Source of the DNA: Micromonospora sp. CCTCC AA 2012012
Lineage (GTDB): Bacteria > Actinomycetota > Actinomycetes > Mycobacteriales > Micromonosporaceae
Length of the DNA: 64,000 nt
Assembly: GCF_040499845.1 (NCBI RefSeq)
Contig: NZ_CP159342.1
Span: forward strand, 3,162,001 to 3,226,000
Reading direction: 5' to 3'
Shown one piece after another: positions 17,121-24,794 of the stretch; within the stretch, counting starts at the first letter, position 1, and every line of letters begins with the position of its first letter. A program made the position numbers and the translations under genes. Below the pieces are notes generated by a model. It was given only the letters and a program-made list of their open reading frames with translations, was not told the origin of the DNA and made no database searches.

Positions 17121-17966
17121 ATGCCTCGACGTTGGGTCGCCGCCGTCGCCTGCCTCGCGGCCCTGGTGGCGCTCGCCTGCGACGGGGGCGGGACCGCCTC
17201 CCCCCGCCCGTCGGACGGCACGCCACGCCCCGGCGGCCCCGCGGTGATGGCCGCGCTCGGCGACTCGATCACCACCGGCTTCGGCTCCTGCCTGGTGCTG
17301 ATCGCCTGCCTGCGCAACTCCTGGTCCACCGGGAACGGCTCCCGGGTGGAGAGCCACTACCAGCGGCTGCACGACCAGAATCCGCAGCTGCGGGCCGACA
17401 ACCACGCCGAGCCGGGGGCCCGGGCGGCCGAGCTGACCGGGCAGGCCGAGGCGGCGGTCCGGGACCGGGCCGACTACGTGACCGTGCTGATCGGCGCGAA
17501 CGACGCCTGTCGCGGTGAGGTGGACTCGATGACCCCGGTGGCGACCTTCCGGACCCGGGTCGACCAGGGGCTGCGCGTGCTGCGTAAGGGCCGCCCGAAG
17601 GCGCGGGTGCTGGTGGTGAGCATCCCCGACCTCTACCGGCTCTGGGAGGTCGGGCACACCGAGCCCCGCGCCGTCCGCGCCTGGTCGCACGGCGTCTGCC
17701 CGGCGCTGCTGGCCGACCCCACCTCGACGGCACCCGCGGCGGTGGCCCGGCGCGCCTCGTTCCGCCAGCGCATCGACGACTACAACGCCCAGCTCCGCGC
17801 CGCCTGCCGGGCGTACGGCAGCCGCTGCCGCTATGACAACGGCGCCGTGCACCGGCTCCGCTTCGGCCTCGACCTGGTCAACACCCTCGACTGGTTCCAC
17901 CCGAACGCCACCGGCCAGGACCGCCTCGCCGAGGTGAGCTGGCCGGCCGCCGGCTGGTCCCACTAG
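17121..17966 (+). CDS. Secreted SGNH/GDSL-family hydrolase, probable lipoprotein
   Basis: A 281-aa exported esterase/lipase-like enzyme. The N-terminal hydrophobic segment ends in LVALAC, a usable lipobox, so it may be lipid-anchored. The SGNH blocks are present: I GDSIT (near residue 48), III GANDAC, and V DWFHPN with the catalytic Asp and His. Six or more cysteines in the mature part suggest disulfides, as in Streptomyces SGNH lipases. A possible -10 (TAGGGT) lies about 40 bp upstream of the ATG. It converges on the EcsC gene. Confidence 0.87.
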   Translation: MPRRWVAAVACLAALVALACDGGGTASPRPSDGTPRPGGPAVMAALGDSITTGFGSCLVLIACLRNSWSTGNGSRVESHYQRLHDQNPQLRADNHAEPGARAAELTGQAEAAVRDRADYVTVLIGANDACRGEVDSMTPVATFRTRVDQGLRVLRKGRPKARVLVVSIPDLYRLWEVGHTEPRAVRAWSHGVCPALLADPTSTAPAAVARRASFRQRIDDYNAQLRAACRAYGSRCRYDNGAVHRLRFGLDLVNTLDWFHPNATGQDRLAEVSWPAAGWSH

Positions 17967-17992
17967 CCCGGTTCCGCCGGGCGGCGGTCGGG

Positions 17993-18724
17993 TCAGGGGC
18001 GGCGCTGCTGCGGGAGGTGTTCCGGGCCGCCCCGGTAGAGGGCGCGGGCCCGGTCGGCGAGGTCCTTGGTGGCCGACGAGTTGGCCCAGGTGCCGAGGAC
18101 GATCGCCGCCCCGGGCACCACCTTGGCGACGATCCGCTTGGCGGCCCGGACCCCGGCCATCTGCGCCAGCCGGACGCCGAGCTGGAGCATCACCCGCCCC
18201 AGCGGGCGCTCACCGGCCAGCCCGAAGAGCGCCCCGGCGCGTTCCCGCCCGGCGGCCACCCCGAGGGCCAGCCGCGCGCTCTCGGCGACCTTGTGCACCT
18301 TCTGCAGCACCAGCAGGTCGGTCGCCCGGTCCTGGTGCGTCGGGTCGACGCCGTACGCGGCGGCGACGTGCAGCACCAGCCGGGCCTGGGTCCAGGCCAG
18401 CACGCCGATGTCGATGACCGCGCCGGGCAGCCCCGCCGCACCGGAGACCGCACCGGAGAGCCGGGCCCGGTTGACGAACCGACGGACCGCCTGGTCGGCC
18501 AGTTCGTCGGCGGCCACACCGGGCCGGGCCGCGCGTTCCCGGGCGACCCACTGGGCGGCCTCCGGCCCGAGCCGGCGGACCGCCTCCAGGGCCAGGTGTT
18601 CCGGGGCGTACTGCGGGTCGTCCCGCATCCGGTCCCAGAGGGTGGCCGGCGGCGCCTCGGGGGCGTCCTGCGGCGCGGCCGGCGGGGTGGGAACGGTCGG
18701 GTCGACGGGTACGGGGTCGGTCAC
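17993..18724 (-). CDS. EcsC-family protein
   Basis: A 243-aa protein with a Pro-rich acidic N-terminus (residues 1-30) and an EcsC-like region from about 75 to 235. Signature segments include GLPGAVIDIGVLAWTQARLV and the hydrophobic, glycine-rich VVPGAAIVLGTWANSSATKD. EcsC-family proteins are of uncertain function; the name comes from a Bacillus gene next to the EcsAB transporter, and no such transporter is here. Start is GTG. The 49-aa basic protein gene lies 28 bp upstream on the same strand, suggesting an operon. Confidence 0.8.
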   Translation of the reverse strand: MTDPVPVDPTVPTPPAAPQDAPEAPPATLWDRMRDDPQYAPEHLALEAVRRLGPEAAQWVARERAARPGVAADELADQAVRRFVNRARLSGAVSGAAGLPGAVIDIGVLAWTQARLVLHVAAAYGVDPTHQDRATDLLVLQKVHKVAESARLALGVAAGRERAGALFGLAGERPLGRVMLQLGVRLAQMAGVRAAKRIVAKVVPGAAIVLGTWANSSATKDLADRARALYRGGPEHLPQQRRP

Positions 18725-18752
18725 CTGGGCTCCCGGAGGGGTCGTACGGAAT

Positions 18753-18902
18753 TCAGGAGGGACGACGGCTGGAGAGCCGGCCGGCCAGCTGCTTCAGCTT
18801 GCGCTGGTTCTCCGGCTTGGCCAGCTGGCGCCGACCCTGGTCGACCAGCTGCTGACCGCGCGGTGACCGCAGGAACGTGCTGATCCGCTGCACCAGTGAC
18901 AT
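18753..18902 (-). CDS. 49-aa basic helical protein
   Basis: A short protein (49 aa, strongly basic) that begins MSLVQRISTFLRSPRGQQLV and continues as a predicted amphipathic helix. An AGGAGG ribosome site lies 5 nt from the ATG, which supports it being real. Unknown function; probably the first gene of an operon with the EcsC-family gene. A 12-bp sequence (TGTGTACCCGGG) occurs twice just upstream, within about 35 bp, and might be a regulator site. Confidence 0.7.
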   Translation of the reverse strand: MSLVQRISTFLRSPRGQQLVDQGRRQLAKPENQRKLKQLAGRLSSRRPS

Positions 18903-19010
18903 GTCGTCCTCCTGTCGTGGTCCCTCATCATGTGTACCCGGGACCGGCAACCCTGTGTACCCGGGGCGGCCGGTCGGTAAGCGTCCACAGTGGTGAGCGA
19001 CCCCGCCCGG

Positions 19011-19901
19011 TCAGCCCAGGATGGCGTCGACCACCTCTTCGGCCCGCCACTCGTGCTGGGCGTACGCGTCGGGGAAGGCGGAGACCTGCACCAGCTGGGC
19101 GGCCACGGTCAGCGGCAGGTCCTGCCAGCCGGGGACCTCCTCCAGCGCGCTGAGGAACTGCCGGGTGGCGTACGCGGGCTGCATCAGGTCGGCCACCGAA
19201 CCCCAGCCGCTGCTGGGCCGCTGCTGGAACAGCCCGACGGAGTCGTTGTCCCAGCCGATGGCCTGGTGCGGGTAGTTCTGCGACTCCGGCAGCACCCCGC
19301 TGGCGTAGTTGTAGAGGTTGCTCTCCTGCATCGCGGTGGCGACGGCGATGACCAGGCCGCGGCGCGGCACGCCCATCTCCCGGCCGGCCCGCACGATCGC
19401 CGTGGCGTTGTCCATCTGGGCCCGGTCGAGCCCGGCGACGGGAGCGATCCGCTTCGGCCGGTGCTTGACCTTCGGCTTCGGCTTGACCTTCGGCCTGGGC
19501 TTCGTCGTCGCCGACGGCGAGACGTCCGGGTTGACCGGCGAGGCGGTCGGGGTCACCGGGGCGGTGGAGGGGCGCTGCTCGCCACGGGAGGCGACCTGGG
19601 GCTCGGCCCGCTGGGCGATCTCGGCCCGCTGGTCGGGGACGGGGGAATCCCCGGCGTCGGCCCGGACCTGGGCGAAGCCCATCAGTCCGAGGCAGCAGAC
19701 CAGGCCGGTGGCGGCGGCCATCCGGGTGCGCCCGGGCCGGGCGGCGAAGGGGTTAGAGAGGTCGCCGAGGCGGGTACGCAGGGATCCGAGGTCGAGGAGC
19801 CGGGAAGCGGTGGCGGGCTGTTCGGTGGAGTGGGTATCGTCCGAACGGTCAGCCGAACCGCCGAGGCCGTGCTGGTCGTCGAGGGTGCCGTCGTCACGCA
19901 T
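19011..19901 (-). CDS. Membrane-anchored or secreted lysozyme-like protein
   Basis: A 296-aa protein. An N-terminal cytosolic stretch of about 60 aa is followed by one hydrophobic segment (about 61-80), a Pro/Lys linker (KPRPKVKPKPKVKHRPKR) and a C-terminal lysozyme-like domain. The domain has AVATAMQESNLYN with the candidate catalytic Glu, then DSVGLFQQRPSSGWG. It probably acts on peptidoglycan outside the cell. A paralogue sharing the QQRPSSGWG core lies at 47.6 kb. No classical signal peptide is present at the very N-terminus, so a shorter start near the hydrophobic segment is possible. Confidence 0.78.
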   Translation of the reverse strand: MRDDGTLDDQHGLGGSADRSDDTHSTEQPATASRLLDLGSLRTRLGDLSNPFAARPGRTRMAAATGLVCCLGLMGFAQVRADAGDSPVPDQRAEIAQRAEPQVASRGEQRPSTAPVTPTASPVNPDVSPSATTKPRPKVKPKPKVKHRPKRIAPVAGLDRAQMDNATAIVRAGREMGVPRRGLVIAVATAMQESNLYNYASGVLPESQNYPHQAIGWDNDSVGLFQQRPSSGWGSVADLMQPAYATRQFLSALEEVPGWQDLPLTVAAQLVQVSAFPDAYAQHEWRAEEVVDAILG

Positions 19902-20333
19902 TCGACGAGGCTAGGCATGCGGAACGCTGATCACCCAGCGTGATTGAGTGGCGCTGGTCACATTCCCACGCCTCCCAACCGGACGCTGCTGACCAGGGCG
20001 GGAAGGCCAGGGACGCACCTCTTGGACCTCACATACCTCCGTCTCACCCCCGGCAGGGTGACGGAGGGTAGGTAGCACGCGGCCGGGACCGGAGTCGGGC
20101 ATGATCGACCGACTCCACCGTTCGGGGGATGGCCGCCTCCTCCGTACGCCGGACACCGGGTGCGCGTCGGACCGATCGGTCCGGTTCGTTCACCGGGGTG
20201 ACCCAATTGTGATCATGCTGCCGCCGACGGACCGGCCTCCGCCGGAATGCGAGAGGATGGCGGGTACGTTCCCCCGAACGGGGCGTCGTCCGCGTACGGC
20301 GCCCGGACGCGCGTTCCCAGGGAGGTCCGACCG
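19902..20333. other. 432-bp divergent intergenic region
   Basis: No gene is visible. It holds an imperfect hairpin at 20036-20067 (12 pairs with a 2-nt bulge) and a perfect 16-bp palindrome at 20168-20183. Both the lysozyme-like gene and the PAC2 gene must be transcribed out of it. I looked for a c-di-AMP riboswitch, because related genes carry one, and could not find its core motifs. Confidence 0.6.
20168..20183. promoter_or_regulatory. 16-bp perfect palindrome, candidate operator
   Basis: CGGACCGATCGGTCCG reads identically on both strands. Its place in a divergent promoter region fits a dimeric repressor such as a TetR-type protein, but no local regulator gene identifies it. Confidence 0.5.
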
Positions 20334-21254
20334 GTGCTCGACCCACATGAGCTCTACGAACTCAGCGACGAGCTGTCCGACCTCGGTCAGCCGGTGCTGA
20401 TCCAGGCCCTCACGGGCTTCGTCGACGCGGGCAGTGCGACCCGGCTGGCCCGGGAGCAGCTGCTCACCTCCCTCGAGGGCCGTCCGATCGCCCGGTTCGA
20501 CGTCGACCAGCTCTTCGACTACCGCTCCCGGCGGCCCGTGATGACCTTCGTCGAGGACCACTGGGCGGACTACGACGCCCCGCAGCTGGAGCTGCACCTG
20601 CTGCACGACGACGACGAGACGCCCTTCCTGCTGCTCACCGGCCCCGAGCCGGACCTGCAGTGGGAGCGGTTCGTGGCCGCCGTCGGCGCCCTCGCCGCCC
20701 GGCTGGACGTCCGGCTCACCGTCGGGCTGAACTCGATCCCGATGGCGGTGCCGCACACCCGCCCGGCCGGGGTGACCGCACACGCCACCCGGCGGGAGCT
20801 GATCTCCGGCTACGAGCCCTGGCTGCAACGGGTGCAGGTCCCCGCCGGCGTCGGCCACCTGCTCGAATACCGCTTCGGTGAGCAGGGCCGGGACGCTCTC
20901 GGGTTTGCCGCCCACGTGCCGCACTACGTGGCCCAGGCCGAATACCCGGCCGCCGCCGAGGCGCTGCTCGCCGCCGTCTCCCGCAGCTCCGGGCTGCTGC
21001 TGCCGCGCGACGGGCTGCGCAGCGCCGCCGAGGTGGTCCGGGTGGAGATCGACCGGCAGGTCGCCCAGACCGACGAGGCGGCCACCCTGGTCCAGGCCCT
21101 GGAGGAGCAGTACGACGCCTTCGCCCGGGGCCGCGGCGAGAAGAACCTGCTGGCCGCCGAGACGGGCCCGCTGCCCACCGCCGACGAACTCGGCGCCGAG
21201 CTGGAACGCTTCCTGGCCGAGCAGACCCACCCGGGCGACACCCCGGGCACCTGA
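20334..21254 (+). CDS. PAC2-family protein (proteasome assembly chaperone-like fold)
   Basis: A 306-aa protein with the PAC2 fold: the N-terminal LIQALTGFVDAGSATRLARE, FDVDQLFDYRSRRPVM and the central LTVGLNSIPMAVPHTRP. Actinobacterial PAC2 proteins are conserved, and some relate to proteasome function, but the role is unproven. The C-terminal region is helical and charged (LVQALEEQYDAFARG). The GTG start has GGGAGG 8 nt upstream. Exonuclease III follows 84 bp downstream. Confidence 0.85.
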   Translation: MLDPHELYELSDELSDLGQPVLIQALTGFVDAGSATRLAREQLLTSLEGRPIARFDVDQLFDYRSRRPVMTFVEDHWADYDAPQLELHLLHDDDETPFLLLTGPEPDLQWERFVAAVGALAARLDVRLTVGLNSIPMAVPHTRPAGVTAHATRRELISGYEPWLQRVQVPAGVGHLLEYRFGEQGRDALGFAAHVPHYVAQAEYPAAAEALLAAVSRSSGLLLPRDGLRSAAEVVRVEIDRQVAQTDEAATLVQALEEQYDAFARGRGEKNLLAAETGPLPTADELGAELERFLAEQTHPGDTPGT

Positions 21255-21338
21255 CCGGCCCGACACCGCTCGGCGTCCCACCGCGACACCCCGGGCCACC
21301 GCGCGGCGGGGCGGGGCCGGATGCGGCAGGCTGGAGTC

Positions 21339-22136
21339 ATGCGCCTGGCGACCTGGAACGTCAACTCGGTGAAGTCCCGCCTGCCCCGGCTGCTCGACTG
21401 GCTGGCCAGCACGGAGCCCGACGTCGTCTGCCTGCAGGAGACCAAGTGCCCCGACGGGGCGTTCCCGGTCGCCGAGGTGGGCGAGCTGGGCTACGAGGTG
21501 GCCAGCCACAGCGACGGCCGGTGGAACGGGGTGGCCGTGCTGTCCCGGGTGGGGCTGGCCGACGTGGCCGTCGGCTTCCCCGACGAGCCCGGCTTCCCCG
21601 AGCCCGAGGCCCGGGCCATCTCGGCCACCTGCGGCGGGGTACGCGTCTGGTCGATCTACGTCCCCAACGGCCGCTCCCCCGACGACCCGCACTACGTCTA
21701 CAAGCTGGCCTGGTTCGCCGCCCTGCGGGACGCGCTGGAGCCGGAGCTGGCCGGCGCGCTGCCGCTCGCGGTCTGCGGGGACTTCAACGTCGCCCCGACC
21801 GATGCCGACGTCTGGGACCCGGCGGTCTTCGTCACCTCCACCCACGTCACCCCCGCCGAGCGGGCCGCCCTCGCGGCGCTGCGCGACCTGGGCCTCAGTG
21901 ACGTGGTGCCCACCCCGATGAAGGGCCCGCACCCCTACACCTACTGGGACTACCGGGCCGGCATGTTCCACCAGAACAAGGGCATGCGGATCGACCTGGT
22001 CTACGCCTCCGCCCCGTTCGCCCGCGCGGTCCGCTCCGCGTACGTGGACCGGGAGGCGCGCAAGGGCAAGGGCCCGTCGGACCACGCCCCGATCGTGGTC
22101 GACGCGGAGCTGGTGCCGGCCGTCGAGTCGTTCTGA
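21339..22136 (+). CDS. xth: Exodeoxyribonuclease III
   Basis: A 265-aa Mg-dependent AP endonuclease and 3' exonuclease for base-excision repair. Conserved motifs: WNVNSVKSRLPRLL, LQETKC with the metal-binding Glu near residue 34, GDFNVAPTDADVW, and the C-terminal SDHAPIV catalytic His. Size matches the family. The ATG was preferred over an earlier in-frame ATG, because conserved MRLATWNVNS begins there. Confidence 0.94.
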   Translation: MRLATWNVNSVKSRLPRLLDWLASTEPDVVCLQETKCPDGAFPVAEVGELGYEVASHSDGRWNGVAVLSRVGLADVAVGFPDEPGFPEPEARAISATCGGVRVWSIYVPNGRSPDDPHYVYKLAWFAALRDALEPELAGALPLAVCGDFNVAPTDADVWDPAVFVTSTHVTPAERAALAALRDLGLSDVVPTPMKGPHPYTYWDYRAGMFHQNKGMRIDLVYASAPFARAVRSAYVDREARKGKGPSDHAPIVVDAELVPAVESF

Positions 22137-22184
22137 GCACGCGCACCGGCGGGCCGACCCGTCGGGCGCGGTTAGGGTGGAGCC

Positions 22185-22505
22185 ATGGCAGTCGTGAAGA
22201 TCAACGCGATCGACGTCCCGCCGGGTGCCGGCGAGGAGTTGGAGAAGCGGTTCGCCGCCCGGGCCGGCGCGGTGGAGAACTCCCCCGGTTTCCTCGGCTT
22301 CGAGCTGCTCCGCCCGGTCGCCGGGGAGAACCGCTACTTCGTCTACACCCGCTGGGAGACCGAGGAGGCCTACCAGGCGTGGGCCGCGGGGCCGTCCCGG
22401 GCCGCGCACGCGGGCGGCGAGAGCGGCGAGCAGCGCCGGCCGGTCGCCTCCGGCGCCTCGCTGCTGGAGTTCGAGGTGGTCCAGCAGGTCACCGGCAAGA
22501 GCTGA
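22185..22505 (+). CDS. mhuD: Haem-degrading monooxygenase, MhuD-type
   Basis: A 106-aa ABM-fold protein closely resembling mycobacterial MhuD along its whole length (VVKINAI, AVENSPGFLGFELLRP, ASLLEFEVV). The residues known to be needed in MhuD fall at the same positions here: Asn7, Trp66 and His75 (haem ligand). It would cleave haem to release iron, with mycobilin-type rather than biliverdin products in the mycobacterial enzyme. No haem uptake genes are adjacent, and no iron box is obvious upstream. It converges on the sortase gene. Confidence 0.88.
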   Translation: MAVVKINAIDVPPGAGEELEKRFAARAGAVENSPGFLGFELLRPVAGENRYFVYTRWETEEAYQAWAAGPSRAAHAGGESGEQRRPVASGASLLEFEVVQQVTGKS

Positions 22506-22525
22506 CCCCGGCGACACGGGGCAGG

Positions 22526-23221
22526 TCAGGGGCGGCGGGTGCCGACCAGCGAGGCGAAGGCGATCACGTTGTCCGCGTAGCCGGTCCGCCCGCCGACCCA
22601 CTCGCCGCCGCAGGTGATCAGGCGCAGCTCGGCCGGGCCGTCGTCGCCGTACACCCGGTCGGCGGGGAGGTTCGACTTGTCGAAGTGCTCCACGCTCTGC
22701 ACCGCGAAGGTCACCACGCTGCGGTCGGAGCGGGTCACCTCGATCCGGTCCCCCGGCTTCAGCTCGTGCAGGTGATAGAAGACCGACGGGCCGCTCTTGG
22801 TGTCCACGTGCCCGACGATGATCGCCCGGCCCGGCTCGCCGGGGGTCGGGCCGCGGTCGTACCAGCCGGTCTCCTGGTGCCGGCTCAGCGGCGGGACGTC
22901 GACCGAACCGTCGGCGGCCTGACCGACCGGGGTCACCGGGGCGGCCACCTCGATCGACGGCACCGCCAGGCGTACCGGGCGGCTGGCCGGCAGCCGGACC
23001 GGCTCGGCGGCGGCGGCGCTCCGGGTCGGTCGCGCCGCCCCGGCCACCTGGTCGAACGGCCCGACGGTCCGGCCCAGTCCTGCCCCGGTGGCGAAGACGC
23101 CGAGCAGCACCAGCACCACCGCGAGCGGCGCCGACCAGGGACTGCGCCCCTGCCGCCGGTCCCGCCCGACCGGCCGGGCGGCCGGCTGCGGAGCGGGATG
23201 GGTGCCCACGACGCGGCTCAC
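22526..23221 (-). CDS. Class F sortase
   Basis: A 231-aa membrane-anchored transpeptidase. One transmembrane helix (about residues 31-51) is followed by an Ala/Pro linker and the sortase beta-barrel. The catalytic residues are visible: His138 in IIVGHVDTKSGPSVFY, Cys204 in LRLITCGGEW, and a probable Arg212. The spacing and sequence around these sites match class F enzymes of actinobacteria. Start is GTG, overlapping the stop of the upstream secreted-protein gene (GTGA). That neighbour has a sorting-signal-like tail and is the likely substrate. Confidence 0.9.
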   Translation of the reverse strand: MSRVVGTHPAPQPAARPVGRDRRQGRSPWSAPLAVVLVLLGVFATGAGLGRTVGPFDQVAGAARPTRSAAAAEPVRLPASRPVRLAVPSIEVAAPVTPVGQAADGSVDVPPLSRHQETGWYDRGPTPGEPGRAIIVGHVDTKSGPSVFYHLHELKPGDRIEVTRSDRSVVTFAVQSVEHFDKSNLPADRVYGDDGPAELRLITCGGEWVGGRTGYADNVIAFASLVGTRRP

Positions 23222-23829
23222 CGTCGGGCGGCGCCCCGGGCCGCGCCGGGCCGGCGTACGGTCACCAGCCCGACCACCGCGCCGGCCAGGGTCAGCGCGA
23301 GGCCGCCCGGCACCAGCAGTTCACCGAGACCCGGCCCGCGGGCGGTGCCGCCGAAGCCGGTCGCCGGCCCGTGACTGGGCGGTACGCGGGTGGGTGGGGC
23401 GTGGGTGGGCGTCGGCGGGACCCGCTTGACGACCTGGAGCATCGTCGAGGCGGTCTGCCCGCCCGGGCACTCCAGCTTGACCCGGTAGTTACCGGGGCGG
23501 GTGCGCTCCCGCACCATCGGGGACGCGGTCAGCAGGCCCCGCTGCGGCTGCACCTGGACCCGGCCGAAGGCGTCCGACACCACGGTCGCCGGGATCGAGT
23601 TGTCCCGGCAACTGGCCCGGATGCCGACCAGGTAGCCCGGCTGCACCGTGCTCGGGGTGACCTCGACGAAGATCAGGTCACCGGGCGGCGGCTGCCCCTG
23701 GTCGGGTTGCTCGGCGCCCGGCCCACCGGGGGCCGGCTCGGCGGCCAGGGCGGGAACCGCCCCGAGGAGGGGGGCGGCGAACGCGACGCAGGCGAGCACC
23801 CGCGCGGCGCGGCGCGTGACTGACACCAT
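23218..23829 (-). CDS. Secreted protein with C-terminal anchor, candidate sortase F substrate
   Basis: A 203-aa protein. The signal peptide covers residues 1-30 (ALAAE cleavage region). The mature part (about 50-135) looks like a small beta-sandwich with two cysteines (74 and 121). A Pro/Thr spacer leads to GPATGFGG (154-161), a hydrophobic helix (about 168-190) and a basic tail RRPGAARGAARR. This is the layout of a cell-wall sorting signal without LPXTG. An ATG with GGGAGG upstream was chosen. Its stop overlaps the sortase start, so the two are translationally coupled. Confidence 0.78.
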   Translation of the reverse strand: MVSVTRRAARVLACVAFAAPLLGAVPALAAEPAPGGPGAEQPDQGQPPPGDLIFVEVTPSTVQPGYLVGIRASCRDNSIPATVVSDAFGRVQVQPQRGLLTASPMVRERTRPGNYRVKLECPGGQTASTMLQVVKRVPPTPTHAPPTRVPPSHGPATGFGGTARGPGLGELLVPGGLALTLAGAVVGLVTVRRPGAARGAARR

Positions 23830-23958
23830 GACCCCTCCCGGCGCCGTTGGGCGGTCCCGGGCGACGGAACGCCCGTCCTGCGTACGGGATGAATCCTCTC
23901 ACTCCCGGTCGCACCGCACATCCGATCCACCGGAACCGTCGCGTACGCTCGGGTCGCT

Positions 23959-24669
23959 GTGACCTCCACCGACCCGAATTCCGCCGCCGCGCACGTCGCC
24001 CGGATCCGCACCTTCCACCCCCGACGCGGGCGGATGAGCGACCGGCAACGCGACGCGCTGACCCGGCTCTGGCCGGCGTACGGCCTGGACATCGACGACC
24101 TCGACGGGGCGTTCGACCCGACGGCGCTCTTCGGGCGGCGGGCCCCGCTGGTGCTGGAGATCGGCTCCGGCATGGGTGACGCCACCGCGACCATGGCGGC
24201 GGCCGACCCGGACCGGGACTATCTGGCCGTCGAGGTGCACACACCCGGCATCGCCCACCTGCTGGAGCTGACCGAACGGGCCGGGCTGGGCAACGTCCGG
24301 GTCGCCCGGGGTGACGCGCTGGACCTGGTCCGGGCCATGCCGGAGGCGTCGCTGGACGCGGTGCACGTCTTCTTCCCCGACCCGTGGCCCAAGGCCCGGC
24401 ACCACAAGCGGCGGATCATCCAGCCCGAGCACGTCGCCCTGCTGCGCTCCCGGCTGGTCCCCGGCGGGACGCTGCACTGCGCCACCGACTGGGCCGAGTA
24501 CGCCGAGGCGATGCGGGAGACGCTGACCGGCGACCCGGAGCTGGTCGACGAGCACGACGGCTTCGCCCCCCGTCCCGCGCACCGGCCGGTCACCAAGTTC
24601 GAGCGCCGGGCGCTGACCGCCGGGCGACCGATCTTCGACCTGGTCCACCGCCGCGTCGCCCGGGACTGA
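23959..24669 (+). CDS. trmB: tRNA (guanine-N7-)-methyltransferase TrmB
   Basis: A 236-aa SAM-dependent methyltransferase that forms m7G at position 46 of tRNA. The SAM-binding motif is LVLEIGSGMGDAT near residue 65. The family signature HVFFPDPWPKARHHKRRI is at about 134-151, and the conserved C-terminal TKFERRAL segment is present. Start is GTG. It stands as a single gene on the strand opposite to the sortase operon, with the Ski2-like helicase 125 bp downstream. Confidence 0.94.
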   Translation: MTSTDPNSAAAHVARIRTFHPRRGRMSDRQRDALTRLWPAYGLDIDDLDGAFDPTALFGRRAPLVLEIGSGMGDATATMAAADPDRDYLAVEVHTPGIAHLLELTERAGLGNVRVARGDALDLVRAMPEASLDAVHVFFPDPWPKARHHKRRIIQPEHVALLRSRLVPGGTLHCATDWAEYAEAMRETLTGDPELVDEHDGFAPRPAHRPVTKFERRALTAGRPIFDLVHRRVARD

Positions 24670-24794
24670 CCCGCCGGCGTACCGCCGGGGTGGCGCGCGG
24701 GACGGGACGCGCGGGACGGGCGGTGCGTCCGGTGGGCGTCGCGGCCGACCCGGTTGGCGCCGGAGGCCATGATCCGGGCACGATGGGGGGCGCT

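Noticed and set aside
17966..17982. Short 6-bp hairpin between the GDSL and EcsC genes
   Set aside because: Too short and weak in GC-rich DNA to call a terminator.
19902..20333. c-di-AMP riboswitch upstream of the first lysozyme-like gene
   Set aside because: Same reasoning; only an imperfect hairpin is visible.
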